64,000 nt of DNA from Flavobacterium salmonis (GCF_903819435.1 NZ_CAIJDP010000062.1:124001-188000); one strand, 5' to 3'; shown: positions 26,284 through 37,094, counted from the first letter of the stretch. Notes: generated by a model from the sequence alone, not told the origin. Translations and numbers: made by a program.

Positions 26284-29200
26284 ATGAGCACAAAATTTAC
26301 TGAATACAAAGGACTTGACTTACCAACAGTAGCGTCAGAAGTTCTTGATTTTTGGAAGAAAGAAAATATATTTGAAAAGAGTGTAACGACTCGCGAAGGT
26401 GCTGAGCCTTACGTGTTTTTTGAAGGTCCGCCTTCAGCAAACGGATTACCGGGAATTCACCACGTGATGGCGCGTGCGATTAAGGATATTTTTTGCAGAT
26501 ATAAAACTCAAAAAGGTTTTCAGGTAAAAAGAAAAGCCGGATGGGATACACACGGATTGCCTGTAGAATTAGGTACCGAGAAAGAACTTGGAATTACAAA
26601 AGAAGATATTGGTAAAACGATTTCCATCGAAGAATATAACGAAGCGTGTAAAAAAACCGTAATGCGTTATACCGACGTATGGAATGATTTGACTGAAAAA
26701 ATGGGTTATTGGGTTGATATGGAAGATCCATACGTGACCTATAAACCAAAATACATGGAATCGGTTTGGTGGCTTTTAAAACAAATCTACGATAAAGGTT
26801 TGTTGTACAAAGGTTATACTATTCAGCCGTATTCTCCAAAAGCAGGAACGGGATTATCTTCTCACGAAGTGAATCAGCCAGGAGCTTATAGAGATGTTAC
26901 AGATACTACGATTGTAGCACAATTTAAAACATTGCCGGAAACATTGCCAAGCTTTTTACAAGGTTTTGGAGATATTCACATCTTGGCATGGACGACGACA
27001 CCCTGGACATTGCCATCAAATACGGCTTTGACAGTGGGGCCAAAAATCGATTATGTTTTAGTGAAAACTTTTAATCAATATACTTTTGAACCAATCAATG
27101 TTATTTTGGCTAAAAACTTAGTTGGAAAACAATTCGGAAAAGGATTTTTTAAAGTTGATGATTCTGTTAGTTCAATTGATATAGATGATTTTTACATTAA
27201 TAATTGTAATAGAAATTTCGAGAATGATGAAATTTTAGATGAAGAAGGTAGAAAAAAGAGAATTGAATTAATCTTAGGAAAAGAATTAACTAATGAGCAA
27301 TTTGGTTTAATAATTAATATTGTTGGAGCAAATAAAAGGATTGGTAGTTTAAAAGAGCTCTTGGAAGTTGATTTTAATAATGTTTTGACTGAAGATGATA
27401 TTGATCTTTTGGTAAAAAATAAAGTTAATTATACAAATAAAAACATTCCATACAAAATCTTAACTGAAGCAAAAGGTGCAGATTTAGTAGAAATCCGTTA
27501 CGAACAATTATTACCTTACGTATTACCATATCAAAATGCTGAAAACGCATTTAGAGTAATTGCCGGAGATTTTGTTACCACAGAGGACGGAACAGGAATC
27601 GTGCACACGGCTCCAACTTTTGGTGCTGATGATGCGAAAGTTGCCAAAGAAGCAAAACCTGAAGTTCCGCCAATGTTGGTTTTGGATGAAGAAGGAAATG
27701 CAGTTCCTTTGGTAGACTTACAAGGGAAATTCACATCGCATTTAGGAGATTTAGCTGGGAAATACGTTAAAAACGAATATTACAATGCCGGCGAAGCCCC
27801 GGAGAAATCTGTTGATGTTGAAATTGCTATTCGATTAAAAGAAGAAAATAAAGCCTTTAAGGTTGAAAAATATGTTCACAGTTATCCACACAGTTGGAGA
27901 ACAGATGAGCCGTTATTATATTATCCACTAGACTCCTGGTTCATTAAAGTAACCGATGTAAAAGATAGAATGTTCGACCTGAACGAAACTATCAACTGGA
28001 AGCCTAAGTCTACTGGTGAGGGACGTTTTGGAAACTGGCTGAAAAATGCCAACGACTGGAACTTATCTCGTTCTAGATATTGGGGTATTCCGTTGCCAAT
28101 TTGGAGAACTGAAGACAAAAAAGAAGAAGTTCTTATTGGTTCTGTTGAAGAATTGTACAATGCGATCGAAAAATCTATCGAAGCCGGTTTTCAAAAAGAA
28201 AATCCTTTCAAAGGTTTTGAAATCGGAAATATGTCTGAAACAAATTATGATTTAATCGACTTGCATAAAAATGTAGTGGATCAAATTACTTTAGTTTCGG
28301 CTTCAGGCCAGCCAATGAAACGTGAGAGCGATTTAATTGATGTTTGGTTTGATTCAGGAGCAATGCCTTACGCCCAATGGCATTATCCTTTTGAGAATAA
28401 AGATAAAATTGACGAGAATAAAGATTTTCCTGCGAATTTCATCGCTGAAGGTGTCGATCAGACTCGTGGATGGTTTTATACTTTACACGCTATCGGAACT
28501 TTGGTTTTTGATAAAGTAGCGTATAAAAATGTGGTTTCAAATGGTTTGGTTCTGGATAAGAACGGACAAAAGATGTCTAAACGTTTAGGAAACGCAACAG
28601 ATCCTTTTGAAACGATTAAAGAATATGGTCCTGATGCCACACGTTGGTATATGATTTCAAATGCAAATCCGTGGGATAACCTGAAATTTGATATTGAAGG
28701 AATTGCTGAGGTACGCCGTAAGTTCTTTGGAACACTTTACAATACGTATTCATTCTTTTCGTTATATGCTAATATTGATGGATTTAAATATGCAGAAGCA
28801 GAAATTCCGCTAAACGAAAGACCGGAAATCGATCAATGGATTATTTCTGAATTACATTCTTTAATCAAATTTGTTGATGAATGTTATGAAGATTATGAGC
28901 CTACGAAAGCAGCAAGAGCTATTTCTGACTTTGTTCAGGAAAATTTAAGTAACTGGTATGTTCGTTTATGCCGTCGTCGTTTCTGGAAAGGAGAATATGC
29001 TCATGATAAAATTGCAGCTTATCAAACGCTCTATACTTGTTTATTAACCATAAGCAAATTAAGCGCTCCAATAGCTCCATTTTTCATGGATAAATTGTAC
29101 CGAGATTTAACGAGTTCAACACAAACCGAGCAATATAGCAGTGTTCACTTGGCTGAATTTCCAAAATTTGTCGAAAACTTTGTTAATAAAACGTTGGAAA

Positions 29201-29928
29201 GCAAAATGCAAAAGGCGCAAACGATCTCTTCACTGGTTTTATCACTACGTAAAAAAGAGATGATCAAAGTGCGTCAACCGCTGCAAAAGGTAATGATTCC
29301 AGTACTTGACGAGTATCAGCGTGCTGAAATTGAAGCTATTTCTGACCTAGTGAAAGCTGAGGTAAACGTTAAAGAAGTGGAGCTTTTAGACGATGCTTCT
29401 GGTATTTTAGTTAAGCAGATTAAGCCTAATTTTAAAGCATTAGGTCCACGTTTTGGAAAAGATATGGGGTTGATTTCTAATGAGATACAGTCTTTTTCTG
29501 CAGATCAGATTAATCAGTTAGATAAGGAAGGCTCGTTAGATATTGTTATTGCTGGAAATAGTGTAACTTTATCTCTGGAAGATGTCGAAATAACCTCTCA
29601 GGATATTGAAGGATGGCTGGTTGCAAATTCAAACGGAATAACAGTTGCACTTGATATCACAATTTCTGAGGAATTAAAAAATGAAGGTATCGCGAGAGAA
29701 TTGGTAAACAGAATTCAGAACATCCGTAAAGATTCAGGATTTGAAGTTACTGATAAGATTAAGGTACAAATAAAGAGAAACGGCATTTTAGAAGATGCAG
29801 TTTCAAAAAATGATGACTATATTAAGTCTGAAACATTAACAGATAGCTTGACTTTTGCTGATACTTTAGAAAGCGGCACAGAAATTGAGTTTGACGATAT
29901 TAAAACATTGATATTAATTTCAAAATAA
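26284..29928 (+). CDS. ileS: Isoleucyl-tRNA synthetase with an extra segment in the editing domain
   Basis: 1214 residues, longer than the roughly 1130-1150 I expect for Bacteroidota IleS. Class I motifs: the HIGH equivalent GIHH at 57-60 and KMSKR at 763-767. The editing (CP1) domain shows WTTTPWTLPSNTALTVGP and GTGIVHTAPTFG. Residues about 298-385 (nt about 27175-27440) form a charged, Asn/Asp/Ile-rich insertion with higher A+T than its surroundings, between LAKNLVGKQFGKGFFKV and NIPYKILTEAKGADLVEIRY. The anticodon-binding and C-terminal domains are complete. The gene is followed after 9 bp by the DksA-like gene. Confidence 0.95.
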   Translation: MSTKFTEYKGLDLPTVASEVLDFWKKENIFEKSVTTREGAEPYVFFEGPPSANGLPGIHHVMARAIKDIFCRYKTQKGFQVKRKAGWDTHGLPVELGTEKELGITKEDIGKTISIEEYNEACKKTVMRYTDVWNDLTEKMGYWVDMEDPYVTYKPKYMESVWWLLKQIYDKGLLYKGYTIQPYSPKAGTGLSSHEVNQPGAYRDVTDTTIVAQFKTLPETLPSFLQGFGDIHILAWTTTPWTLPSNTALTVGPKIDYVLVKTFNQYTFEPINVILAKNLVGKQFGKGFFKVDDSVSSIDIDDFYINNCNRNFENDEILDEEGRKKRIELILGKELTNEQFGLIINIVGANKRIGSLKELLEVDFNNVLTEDDIDLLVKNKVNYTNKNIPYKILTEAKGADLVEIRYEQLLPYVLPYQNAENAFRVIAGDFVTTEDGTGIVHTAPTFGADDAKVAKEAKPEVPPMLVLDEEGNAVPLVDLQGKFTSHLGDLAGKYVKNEYYNAGEAPEKSVDVEIAIRLKEENKAFKVEKYVHSYPHSWRTDEPLLYYPLDSWFIKVTDVKDRMFDLNETINWKPKSTGEGRFGNWLKNANDWNLSRSRYWGIPLPIWRTEDKKEEVLIGSVEELYNAIEKSIEAGFQKENPFKGFEIGNMSETNYDLIDLHKNVVDQITLVSASGQPMKRESDLIDVWFDSGAMPYAQWHYPFENKDKIDENKDFPANFIAEGVDQTRGWFYTLHAIGTLVFDKVAYKNVVSNGLVLDKNGQKMSKRLGNATDPFETIKEYGPDATRWYMISNANPWDNLKFDIEGIAEVRRKFFGTLYNTYSFFSLYANIDGFKYAEAEIPLNERPEIDQWIISELHSLIKFVDECYEDYEPTKAARAISDFVQENLSNWYVRLCRRRFWKGEYAHDKIAAYQTLYTCLLTISKLSAPIAPFFMDKLYRDLTSSTQTEQYSSVHLAEFPKFVENFVNKTLESKMQKAQTISSLVLSLRKKEMIKVRQPLQKVMIPVLDEYQRAEIEAISDLVKAEVNVKEVELLDDASGILVKQIKPNFKALGPRFGKDMGLISNEIQSFSADQINQLDKEGSLDIVIAGNSVTLSLEDVEITSQDIEGWLVANSNGITVALDITISEELKNEGIARELVNRIQNIRKDSGFEVTDKIKVQIKRNGILEDAVSKNDDYIKSETLTDSLTFADTLESGTEIEFDDIKTLILISK

Positions 29929-29937
29929 TAGAATACC

Positions 29938-30318
29938 ATGATAGATGAAATTACAAGATACTCAGACGCTGATTTAGCGGAGTTCAAAGAAATAATACAA
30001 GCAAAAATACAAAAAGCACAAGCAGATCTTGATTTGATCAAAAGTGCTTATATGAATGATTTAAATAACGGAACGGACGATACATCTCCAACTTTCAAAG
30101 CATTTGAAGAAGGAAGTGAAACAATGTCTAAGGAAGCAAACTCTCAATTGGCTATCAGACAAGAGAAGTTTATCCGCGACTTAAAAAACGCTTTATTCCG
30201 TGTTGAAAATAAAACATATGGTATTTGCAAAGTAACAGGTAAATTAATAGGCAAGGAAAGGCTTAAAATCGTTCCGCATGCAACAATGAGTATCGAGGCT
30301 AAAAACATGCAGAGATAA
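29938..30318 (+). CDS. DksA/TraR-type protein lacking the zinc-finger cysteines
   Basis: 126 residues. An N-terminal coiled-coil (about 8-85, DLAEFKEIIQAKIQKAQADLDLIKSA and onward) leads into YGICKVTGKLIGKERLKIVPHATMSIEAK. Aligned with E. coli DksA the CxxC...CxxC ligands become C-K-V-T and M-S-I-E-A, so only one Cys remains and zinc binding is unlikely. Such proteins bind in the RNA polymerase secondary channel. The acidic tip NGTDDTSPTF is present. Cotranscribed with ileS; a terminator follows. Confidence 0.8.
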   Translation: MIDEITRYSDADLAEFKEIIQAKIQKAQADLDLIKSAYMNDLNNGTDDTSPTFKAFEEGSETMSKEANSQLAIRQEKFIRDLKNALFRVENKTYGICKVTGKLIGKERLKIVPHATMSIEAKNMQR

Positions 30319-30342
30319 TCACCTTCAAATTACAAAAGAATT

Positions 30343-30368
30343 AACGCTCCATTAGGGGCGTTTTTTTT
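30343..30368 (+). terminator. Terminator of the ileS - DksA-like operon
   Basis: AACGCTCC / GGGGCGTT stem with an ATTA loop and one G-U pair, followed by eight T residues. Confidence 0.8.
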
Positions 30369-30379
30369 GATTTAATTGT

Positions 30380-30387
30380 TACTTTTG
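30380..30387 (+). promoter_or_regulatory. -7 box upstream of lspA
   Basis: TACTTTTG fits TAnnTTTG and lies 20 bp before the lspA start. A good -33 partner is not evident. Confidence 0.4.
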
Positions 30388-30407
30388 CCAACATTAAAAT
30401 TCACAAG

Positions 30408-31004
30408 ATGTCATTAAGAAAAGCGTATCTCCTTATATTTATAATATTATTGATTGATCAGGTTTCTAAAATCTATGTAAAAACTAATTTTATATTAGGT
30501 GATGAATATCCGGTTTTTAGCTGGTTTAAAATCCATTTTATAGAAAATGAGGGAATGGCTTGGGGAACCAAAATACCAGGTGAATATGGAAAATTAATTT
30601 TGACTGTGTTTAGGATTTTTGCTGTTTGCGGCATTGCGTATTGGTTGTATGATTCTGTAAAAAAGAATGCGTCGTCTTATTTGGTTGTAGCTATTGCACT
30701 TATTTTTGCCGGTGCTGCAGGGAACATTCTGGATTCTGTTTTTTACGGTGTTATTTTTGATGGCAGTTATAATAATTTAGCCACTCCTTTTTCTCCTGAA
30801 CCTTATGGAACCTGGTTTCATGGTTTAGTTGTAGATATGTTTTATTTTCCGATATGGAAAGGAAATTTGCCTGCTTGGGTGCCATTCTTTGGAGGAAAAC
30901 CATTTGAGTTTTTTAATGCTATTTTCAATGTCGCTGATGTGGCAATTTCTACGGGTGTTGGAATTTTGCTTGTTTTTAATAAAAGGGTTTTTCCAAAACA
31001 CTAA
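30408..31004 (+). CDS. lspA: Lipoprotein signal peptidase (signal peptidase II)
   Basis: 198 residues with four membrane helices. The catalytic aspartates are D109 in GAAGNILDSVFYG and D177 in FNVADVAISTG; the N-terminal LLIDQVSKIYVK is the first conserved block. It cleaves signal peptides of lipoproteins in the inner membrane. A segment of about 40 residues between the two Asp blocks (FDGSYNNLATPFSPEP and onward) is longer than in E. coli LspA, a common feature of Bacteroidota. Confidence 0.95.
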   Translation: MSLRKAYLLIFIILLIDQVSKIYVKTNFILGDEYPVFSWFKIHFIENEGMAWGTKIPGEYGKLILTVFRIFAVCGIAYWLYDSVKKNASSYLVVAIALIFAGAAGNILDSVFYGVIFDGSYNNLATPFSPEPYGTWFHGLVVDMFYFPIWKGNLPAWVPFFGGKPFEFFNAIFNVADVAISTGVGILLVFNKRVFPKH

Positions 31005-31087
31005 GGAATCTCAATTATTAATTTTCTGATTTTTGTAAAGTATTAGTTTAACAGAAATGTTATTTTTACCATACAAAAATTAAACTT

Positions 31088-34000
31088 ATGCAAAGTCCGT
31101 CTTTTTCTATTTATGATGCTTCAGCCGGTTCAGGAAAGACGTATACTTTGGTTAAGGAATATCTCAAGATTGTTCTTTCTTCACCCAAAAATGATGCTTA
31201 TCGAAATATCCTGGCCATAACATTTACCAATAAAGCAGTTCATGAAATGAAAAGCCGTATTGTGGGTAGTTTGTCTGAATTTACCAAAGACGAGCCTTCA
31301 GTGAAAGCTATTGAATTGATGGAAGATTTGTCTCGCGAAACAGGACTTTCTGTAATTAAAATCAAAACAAAATCTCAAAATATTATTAAGCATCTTATTC
31401 ATAATTATGCTGCTTTTGATATTTCTACCATCGATAAATTTACGCATAAAGTAATTCGTGCTTTTGCCCATGACCTGAATTTACCCATGACTTTTGAGGT
31501 AACTCTTGATACTGAGAATTTATTAGTAGAAGCAGTTGATGCTATTATTGCGCAAGCAGGTCAGGATGAAACTTTGACAAATTTGCTGATTGATTTTACG
31601 ATGGAAAAAACCGATGATGATAAAAGTTGGGATATTTCGCGTGAAATTCTGGAAACAGGAAGGTTGGTTTTAAATGAAAATAACCGAAATGAAATTTTGC
31701 ATTTTCATGATAAATCGATTGAAGAATTTGTTGTCATAAAAAAGAAAATGTCGGTCTTGTGTGCTGATTTAGAAAAAGAAAATGCTGGGTTGGCTGTTGA
31801 GCTTCTTGAATTGATTGATAAAAACGGAATAGATTTAAAATCATTTTCAAGAGGAACATTCCCTAATCATTTAGAAAGTATTCGTGACGTGAAATTTAAT
31901 CCAAGAAATAAAACCTTTCATGAATTCGAAGATATTGCAATTAATAAAACAGCAAAAGACAAAGCTTTAATCGAAAATCTTATTCCTGAATTTCTTCAGG
32001 TGCTAAGTAAAATATATAAAAACTTTGAAAAAAGAGATTTTTACAAAGCATTCCTTAAAAATATAACCCCGCTTTCTTTACTGAATACTGTTAGTAATGA
32101 ATTAGCAAAAATTCAATCTGAACAAAATATTTTATCAATTTCAGAATTCAACGCGATTATTCATCGTGAAATCCAGAATCAGCCTGCTCCCTTTATTTAT
32201 GAACGTCTGGGAGAGCGTTACCGTCATTTTTTTATTGATGAATTTCAGGATACTTCAGAAATGCAGTGGCAAAATTTAATTCCGCTTATTGATAATGCGC
32301 TGTCTGGTCAGGATGATTTTGGCAATAAAGGGACTTTGATGATTGTTGGAGACCCGAAACAATCAATTTATCGCTGGCGTGGAGGAAAAGCAGAACAGTT
32401 TATTGAATTAAGTAAAGACAATAATCCGTTTAGTAATAAGGATAAAAAGATTGAACATTTAGATACTAATTACCGTAGCTATAGTGAGGTAATTGATTTT
32501 AATAATGCCTTTTTTAAATTGATTTCAACTGAGTTCTCCAATGAAGATTATAAAAATCTATATGAAAATCACAGTTTTCAGAATACAAATTCTAAAAAAG
32601 GAGGATATGTCAATATTTCTTTTCTTCCAATAATTGAAAAAAATGATTTTGCCGATGATGAAGAAGTGGTAGAAAAGTCAGATTTATATGTTTTGGCGAC
32701 TTTAAATACAATTCAGAAAGTTATTCGTGAAGGTTTTGAATATAAAGACATCGCGATTTTAACCCGCAAAAGAGATCAGGGAATTGCTATTGCAAATTAT
32801 CTGACAGAACAAAATATTCCGCTTTTATCATCAGAAACACTAATGATTCAAAATGCTACAGAAGTGAGAATGATTATTCATTTGCTAAAATATCTTAATA
32901 ACAGCATTGATTTAGAGTCAAAAGCAAACTTTCTGCATTTTTTAGCTAACACAAAAGAAATTGAAATGCCAATTCACGATTTTATTGCTAAGGGAATGAA
33001 GCAAACCTTAGAAAGTGATTTTGAAAAATGGCTTTTAACTTTTGATGTTTTACTTTCGTTTGAAGATATTCGAAAAAAATCACTTTATGAGGCTGTGGAA
33101 ATTATCATATCTAAATTTGTTCTTTCTTCAGACGGAAATGCTTATGTGCAATATTTTCTTGATATTGTGCTCGAACGGGATATTAGAAATCAGGCAGGAA
33201 TAGCTGATTTTTTAACTTATTGGAATAAAAATGCTGAGAAATTCAGTATTCCATCTCCAGAGGGGAATAATGCAGTTCGAATTATGACCATCCATAAATC
33301 AAAAGGTTTAGAATTTCCGGTTGTGATTATGCCTTTTGCAGAAGAAGATTATAACAGAAAGCCAAAAGATAAATTATGGCTTGATGCTGAAGAAGCAAAT
33401 TTAGGTGTTCCTAAAGCTTTAATTGATAATAGTAGTGCTGTGGAGGGTTTCGGAGAAAGTGCCTCAGCTATTTTTAATTTGAAAAAGCAAGAGGAACTGC
33501 TCGATAATATTAATGTTTTGTATGTAGCATTAACACGTGCCGAAGAACAATTGTATGTAATTTCTCAATCGTTAAAAGAAAGAAAAGACGGAGAGTTTCC
33601 GAATAATATGGCTTCTTTTTTTATTAAATATTTAATGAATAAAGGCGTTTATGATTCAGATAAATTCGAATATGAATTTGGAAACTCGATGAAACTTTCT
33701 CCACCGGGTAAAACTTTAGATTTGGTAAAAACAATTCCGATTGTTTCCGAAGTTTTAAATCCGAAGAATATTAAAATTGCGCAACGCGAAGCTTTAATGT
33801 GGGGTACGCATCAGCAGGAAGCAATTTCATACGGAAATATAATTCATGAGATTTTGGCTTTTGTAAAAGATAAATCAGATATTGATTTAGCGATTACAAA
33901 AGCAATAGAAAATGGATTAATAACTTATAATCAAAAAGAAATAGTTTCGAATACGCTTCAGGAAATAGTAAATCATCCTGAAATAAGTATTTGTTTTGAT

Positions 34001-34246
34001 GGTGAGAATGTTGTTTTAAATGAGCAGACAATTGTTCAGCAACAAGGAAAAACTTTAAAGCCAGACAGAATTGTGTTAACCAAAGATATGGAAGCCTATT
34101 TGTTGGATTATAAAACTGGTGCCAGAAATCCTAAATACGTACATCAAATTCAGGAATATCAAAATGCAGTTGAAGATTTAGGATACAAAGTGTTAAAAAG
34201 GGTCTTGGTGTATATAGGAACCGAAATCGATGTAGTAAATTTGTGA
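31088..34246 (+). CDS. addA: AddA-like helicase-nuclease
   Basis: 1052 residues, UvrD/Rep superfamily 1A helicase with a C-terminal RecB-like nuclease. Walker A ASAGSGKT at 11-18, motif II FFIDEFQDTSEMQW, motif III VGDPKQSIYRWRGG, motif IV LDTNYRS, motif V RIMTIHKSKGLEFPVV and motif VI LYVALTRAEEQLYV. The nuclease contains SYGNIIHEILAF and YLLDYKTGA (the D-YK-like active site). It should process double-strand breaks for RecA together with the AddB-like protein at 37179. Confidence 0.88.
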   Translation: MQSPSFSIYDASAGSGKTYTLVKEYLKIVLSSPKNDAYRNILAITFTNKAVHEMKSRIVGSLSEFTKDEPSVKAIELMEDLSRETGLSVIKIKTKSQNIIKHLIHNYAAFDISTIDKFTHKVIRAFAHDLNLPMTFEVTLDTENLLVEAVDAIIAQAGQDETLTNLLIDFTMEKTDDDKSWDISREILETGRLVLNENNRNEILHFHDKSIEEFVVIKKKMSVLCADLEKENAGLAVELLELIDKNGIDLKSFSRGTFPNHLESIRDVKFNPRNKTFHEFEDIAINKTAKDKALIENLIPEFLQVLSKIYKNFEKRDFYKAFLKNITPLSLLNTVSNELAKIQSEQNILSISEFNAIIHREIQNQPAPFIYERLGERYRHFFIDEFQDTSEMQWQNLIPLIDNALSGQDDFGNKGTLMIVGDPKQSIYRWRGGKAEQFIELSKDNNPFSNKDKKIEHLDTNYRSYSEVIDFNNAFFKLISTEFSNEDYKNLYENHSFQNTNSKKGGYVNISFLPIIEKNDFADDEEVVEKSDLYVLATLNTIQKVIREGFEYKDIAILTRKRDQGIAIANYLTEQNIPLLSSETLMIQNATEVRMIIHLLKYLNNSIDLESKANFLHFLANTKEIEMPIHDFIAKGMKQTLESDFEKWLLTFDVLLSFEDIRKKSLYEAVEIIISKFVLSSDGNAYVQYFLDIVLERDIRNQAGIADFLTYWNKNAEKFSIPSPEGNNAVRIMTIHKSKGLEFPVVIMPFAEEDYNRKPKDKLWLDAEEANLGVPKALIDNSSAVEGFGESASAIFNLKKQEELLDNINVLYVALTRAEEQLYVISQSLKERKDGEFPNNMASFFIKYLMNKGVYDSDKFEYEFGNSMKLSPPGKTLDLVKTIPIVSEVLNPKNIKIAQREALMWGTHQQEAISYGNIIHEILAFVKDKSDIDLAITKAIENGLITYNQKEIVSNTLQEIVNHPEISICFDGENVVLNEQTIVQQQGKTLKPDRIVLTKDMEAYLLDYKTGARNPKYVHQIQEYQNAVEDLGYKVLKRVLVYIGTEIDVVNL

Positions 34247-34327
34247 AAAAATTAATCAGATGTTAAAGGATTTACGTAGCTTAAATTTGGCTAACGTATT
34301 AATTTTTAACGTTTTAAAAGGGTAAAT

Positions 34328-35521
34328 ATGTACGGAAGAATTAAAGAATATCTGCAAAATGAGCTGCAGATTATTGAAGAAAACGGTATTTTTAAAAAAG
34401 AACGTATTATAACTTCAGCACAAGATGCTGAAATTACTATTTCTACAGGAGAAAAGGTTTTGAATTTTTGTGCCAATAATTATTTAGGACTCTCTTCACA
34501 TCCTGAAGTTGTTCAGGCGGCAAAAGACGCAATGGATACACATGGGTTCGGAATGTCATCTGTTCGTTTTATTTGTGGTACACAGGACATTCATAAAACA
34601 TTAGAAAAAAAGATTGCTGATTTTTATGGTACCGAAGACACAATTCTTTATGCGGCTGCCTTTGATGCTAATGGAGGGGTTTTTGAGCCTCTATTGGGAG
34701 AAAATGATGCGATAATTTCAGATAGCCTAAATCATGCTTCGATTATCGATGGAGTTCGTTTGTGTAAAGCCGCTCGTTATCGTTATGAAAATAGTAATAT
34801 GGAAGATTTAGAGCAGCAATTAATGAAAGCTAATGAGGCTGGAGCGCGTTTTAAGCTGATTGTTACCGATGGGGTCTTTTCTATGGACGGACTTGTAGCG
34901 CCTTTGGATAAAATTTGTGATCTGGCTGATAAATATGATGCAATGGTAATGGTGGATGAATGCCATGCTGCAGGATTTATTGGAGCAACCGGAAAAGGGA
35001 CTCTTGAAGCAAAAGGCGTTATGGGCAGGGTTGATATTATAACCGGAACACTTGGAAAAGCTCTTGGTGGTGCTATGGGAGGATATACAACTGCTAAAAA
35101 AGAAATTATTGAATTGCTTCGTCAGCGCTCACGCCCATATTTGTTTTCAAATTCTTTAGCACCCGCAATAGTAGGGGCTTCGATAAAAGTGTTTGAATTA
35201 TTAGAAAAAGATACTTCTTTAAGAGATAAATTAGAATGGAATACAAATTATTTTAAAGAAGGAATGAAAAAAGCAGGATTTGATATTATAGATGGAGATT
35301 CTGCAATTGTCCCTGTAATGCTTTATGATGCAAAATTATCTCAAACTATGGCAAATGAGCTGCTAAAGCAAGGAATTTACGTAATTGGGTTCTTTTTTCC
35401 TGTAGTTCCAAAGGAAAAAGCACGAATTAGGGTGCAATTATCTGCATCTCATTCTAAAGAACATTTAGACACCGCCATCAATGCTTTTGTGAATGTTGGT
35501 CAAATGTTAAAAGTTATATAA
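34328..35521 (+). CDS. kbl: Glycine C-acetyltransferase (2-amino-3-ketobutyrate CoA ligase)
   Basis: 397 residues, alpha-oxoamine synthase family. K244 in [15 protein letters not shown] is the PLP lysine, at the same number as in E. coli Kbl. [27 protein letters not shown] and [11 protein letters not shown] are further signatures. It converts 2-amino-3-ketobutyrate and CoA to glycine and acetyl-CoA in threonine breakdown. No threonine dehydrogenase gene is adjacent. TAAATTTG at 34282-34289 is a possible -7 box. Confidence 0.92.
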   Translation: MYGRIKEYLQNELQIIEENGIFKKERIITSAQDAEITISTGEKVLNFCANNYLGLSSHPEVVQAAKDAMDTHGFGMSSVRFICGTQDIHKTLEKKIADFYGTEDTILYAAAFDANGGVFEPLLGENDAIISDSLNHASIIDGVRLCKAARYRYENSNMEDLEQQLMKANEAGARFKLIVTDGVFSMDGLVAPLDKICDLADKYDAMVMVDECHAAGFIGATGKGTLEAKGVMGRVDIITGTLGKALGGAMGGYTTAKKEIIELLRQRSRPYLFSNSLAPAIVGASIKVFELLEKDTSLRDKLEWNTNYFKEGMKKAGFDIIDGDSAIVPVMLYDAKLSQTMANELLKQGIYVIGFFFPVVPKEKARIRVQLSASHSKEHLDTAINAFVNVGQMLKVI

Positions 35522-35565
35522 TTACCATTTTAATCCATTTTTGTAGGTTTTTTTTAACATTACAT

Positions 35566-35596
35566 TTTGTATTTAAAAAATTAGGTGTTACTTTTG
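35566..35596 (+). promoter_or_regulatory. ompA promoter, full Bacteroidota consensus
   Basis: TTTG (35566-35569), a 19-nt spacer and TACTTTTG (35589-35596) match the primary sigma factor consensus TTTG-N19-TAnnTTTG. The 5' untranslated region would be about 30 nt. Confidence 0.65.
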
Positions 35597-35633
35597 TCTG
35601 TAATTAACTAAATTGTAATTAAAAAAAATTAGT

Positions 35634-37094
35634 ATGAAACATCTTAACAAACTTTTAGTTGCTGTGATGATGGTGATGGGTTTAAGCTCTCACGCACAAG
35701 ACAGTAACAATCCATGGGCGATCTCTTTTGGAGTAAACGCCGTTGATACTAGAACTAGTTCTGGTTCAGGAAGTGGGTTCTTTGATCAACACTTTTCTCA
35801 GCCATTCGCTGTGAAAGACAATTGGAATATCCTTCCTTCTTTATCTTACATTGGTGTGTCTAGATATGTAGGTAGTGGTTTCTCTCTTGGTTTACAAGGT
35901 TCTGTAAACAAAATAGATAAATATGTTACTTATGATCCGACTAACGCAGAAGCTGATTCAAGAGGTAATGTTGTTTCTAATCCAGGGGATTTAATGTACT
36001 ACGGTATTGATGCTACTATCAAATATAGCTTCCAGGAATTAATTAAATCTAAAGTAATTGATCCTTCGTTATCTGTTGGTGGTGGTTACACTTTCTTCGG
36101 AGATAGTAGTTATGGAACACTTAATCCAGGTATTGGTTTAACTTTTTGGTTTACAGATGCTATTGGTCTTGAGTTAGCTTCAAGATTCAAATGGGCTGTT
36201 GGTGCTGGTGATAGTGGTAGAGAGGATGCTGCTGGTGTTCCTGATGCTCCATCTCATTTCCAACATACAGCTGGTCTTGTTTTCAAATTTGGAGGTAAAG
36301 ATACTGATGGTGATGGAATTTATGATAAAGATGATGCTTGTCCAGATGTTGCTGGTTTGAAGCAATTCAACGGATGTCCTGATACTGATGGAGACGGAAT
36401 TGTTGATGGTAGTGATGCTTGCCCAGATGTATTTGGTTTAGCTGCTTTAAACGGTTGTCCTGATACTGACGGAGACGGAATTGCTGATAAAGATGATGCT
36501 TGTCCAGATGTTGCTGGTTTAGCTGCTTTAAAAGGTTGTCCTGATTCTGACGGAGACGGAATTGCTGATAAAGATGATAAATGTCCTACTGTTGCAGGTC
36601 CAAAAGAAAATGGCGGTTGCCCTTTCTTAGATGCTGATAAAGATGGTGTTTTAGATAAAGATGATGATTGTCCTACTGTAGCTGGTCCAGCTAGTAACAG
36701 AGGATGTCCAGAAATCACTTCTGAAGCTTTAGAAGAACTTAAAGTTCAGGCAAGAGCAGTATACTTTAATTCAGGTAAAGCTACTTTCAAAACAGGAGAC
36801 AAAGAAACTCCAGCTAGATTAGATGCAATTAAAGAAATCCTTAAAAACTATCCAAATGCGAAATTCAGTATTGAAGGACACACAGATAGTGATGGTGCTG
36901 ATAAATTGAATTTAAAACTTTCTGAAGACAGAGCTGCTGCAGTTAAGAATGCCTTAATTGAAAGAGGTGTAAATGCAGAAAACTTAGAGTCTAAAGGTTT
37001 TGGTGAAACTCAGCCAGTAGCAAGTAATAAAACTGCTGCAGGTAAAGCTCAAAACAGAAGAACAGAAATTAAACATATTGGTTCTAAGTTCTAA
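35634..37094 (+). CDS. OmpA family protein with thrombospondin type 3 repeats
   Basis: 486 residues. A signal peptide (about 1-21, SSHAQ) is followed by an eight-stranded barrel-like domain to about residue 220, then five or more calcium-binding type 3 repeats ([19 protein letters not shown] and variants) at about 223-360. A peptidoglycan-binding OmpA-C domain spans about 370-486, with [20 protein letters not shown] and NRRTEI. It tethers outer membrane to cell wall. Strong promoter, strong terminator and preferred codons suggest high expression. Confidence 0.93.
   Translation: MKHLNKLLVAVMMVMGLSSHAQDSNNPWAISFGVNAVDTRTSSGSGSGFFDQHFSQPFAVKDNWNILPSLSYIGVSRYVGSGFSLGLQGSVNKIDKYVTYDPTNAEADSRGNVVSNPGDLMYYGIDATIKYSFQELIKSKVIDPSLSVGGGYTFFGDSSYGTLNPGIGLTFWFTDAIGLELASRFKWAVGAGDSGREDAAGVPDAPSHFQHTAGLVFKFGGKDTDGDGIYDKDDACPDVAGLKQFNGCPDTDGDGIVDGSDACPDVFGLAALNGCPDTDGDGIADKDDACPDVAGLAALKGCPDSDGDGIADKDDKCPTVAGPKENGGCPFLDADKDGVLDKDDDCPTVAGPASNRGCPEITSEALEELKVQARAVYFNSGKATFKTGDKETPARLDAIKEILKNYPNAKFSIEGHTDSDGADKLNLKLSEDRAAAVKNALIERGVNAENLESKGFGETQPVASNKTAAGKAQNRRTEIKHIGSKF

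Noticed and set aside
27175..27440. Intein or intron inside ileS
   Set aside because: The segment is too short, lacks splicing residues (Cys/Ser start, His-Asn end), and remains in frame.
36320..36718. 132-residue open frame on the minus strand of the ompA gene
   Set aside because: It is the mirror of the thrombospondin type 3 repeats; the repetitive sense codons keep the antisense frame open, and the composition ([11 protein letters not shown] repeats) is not protein-like.
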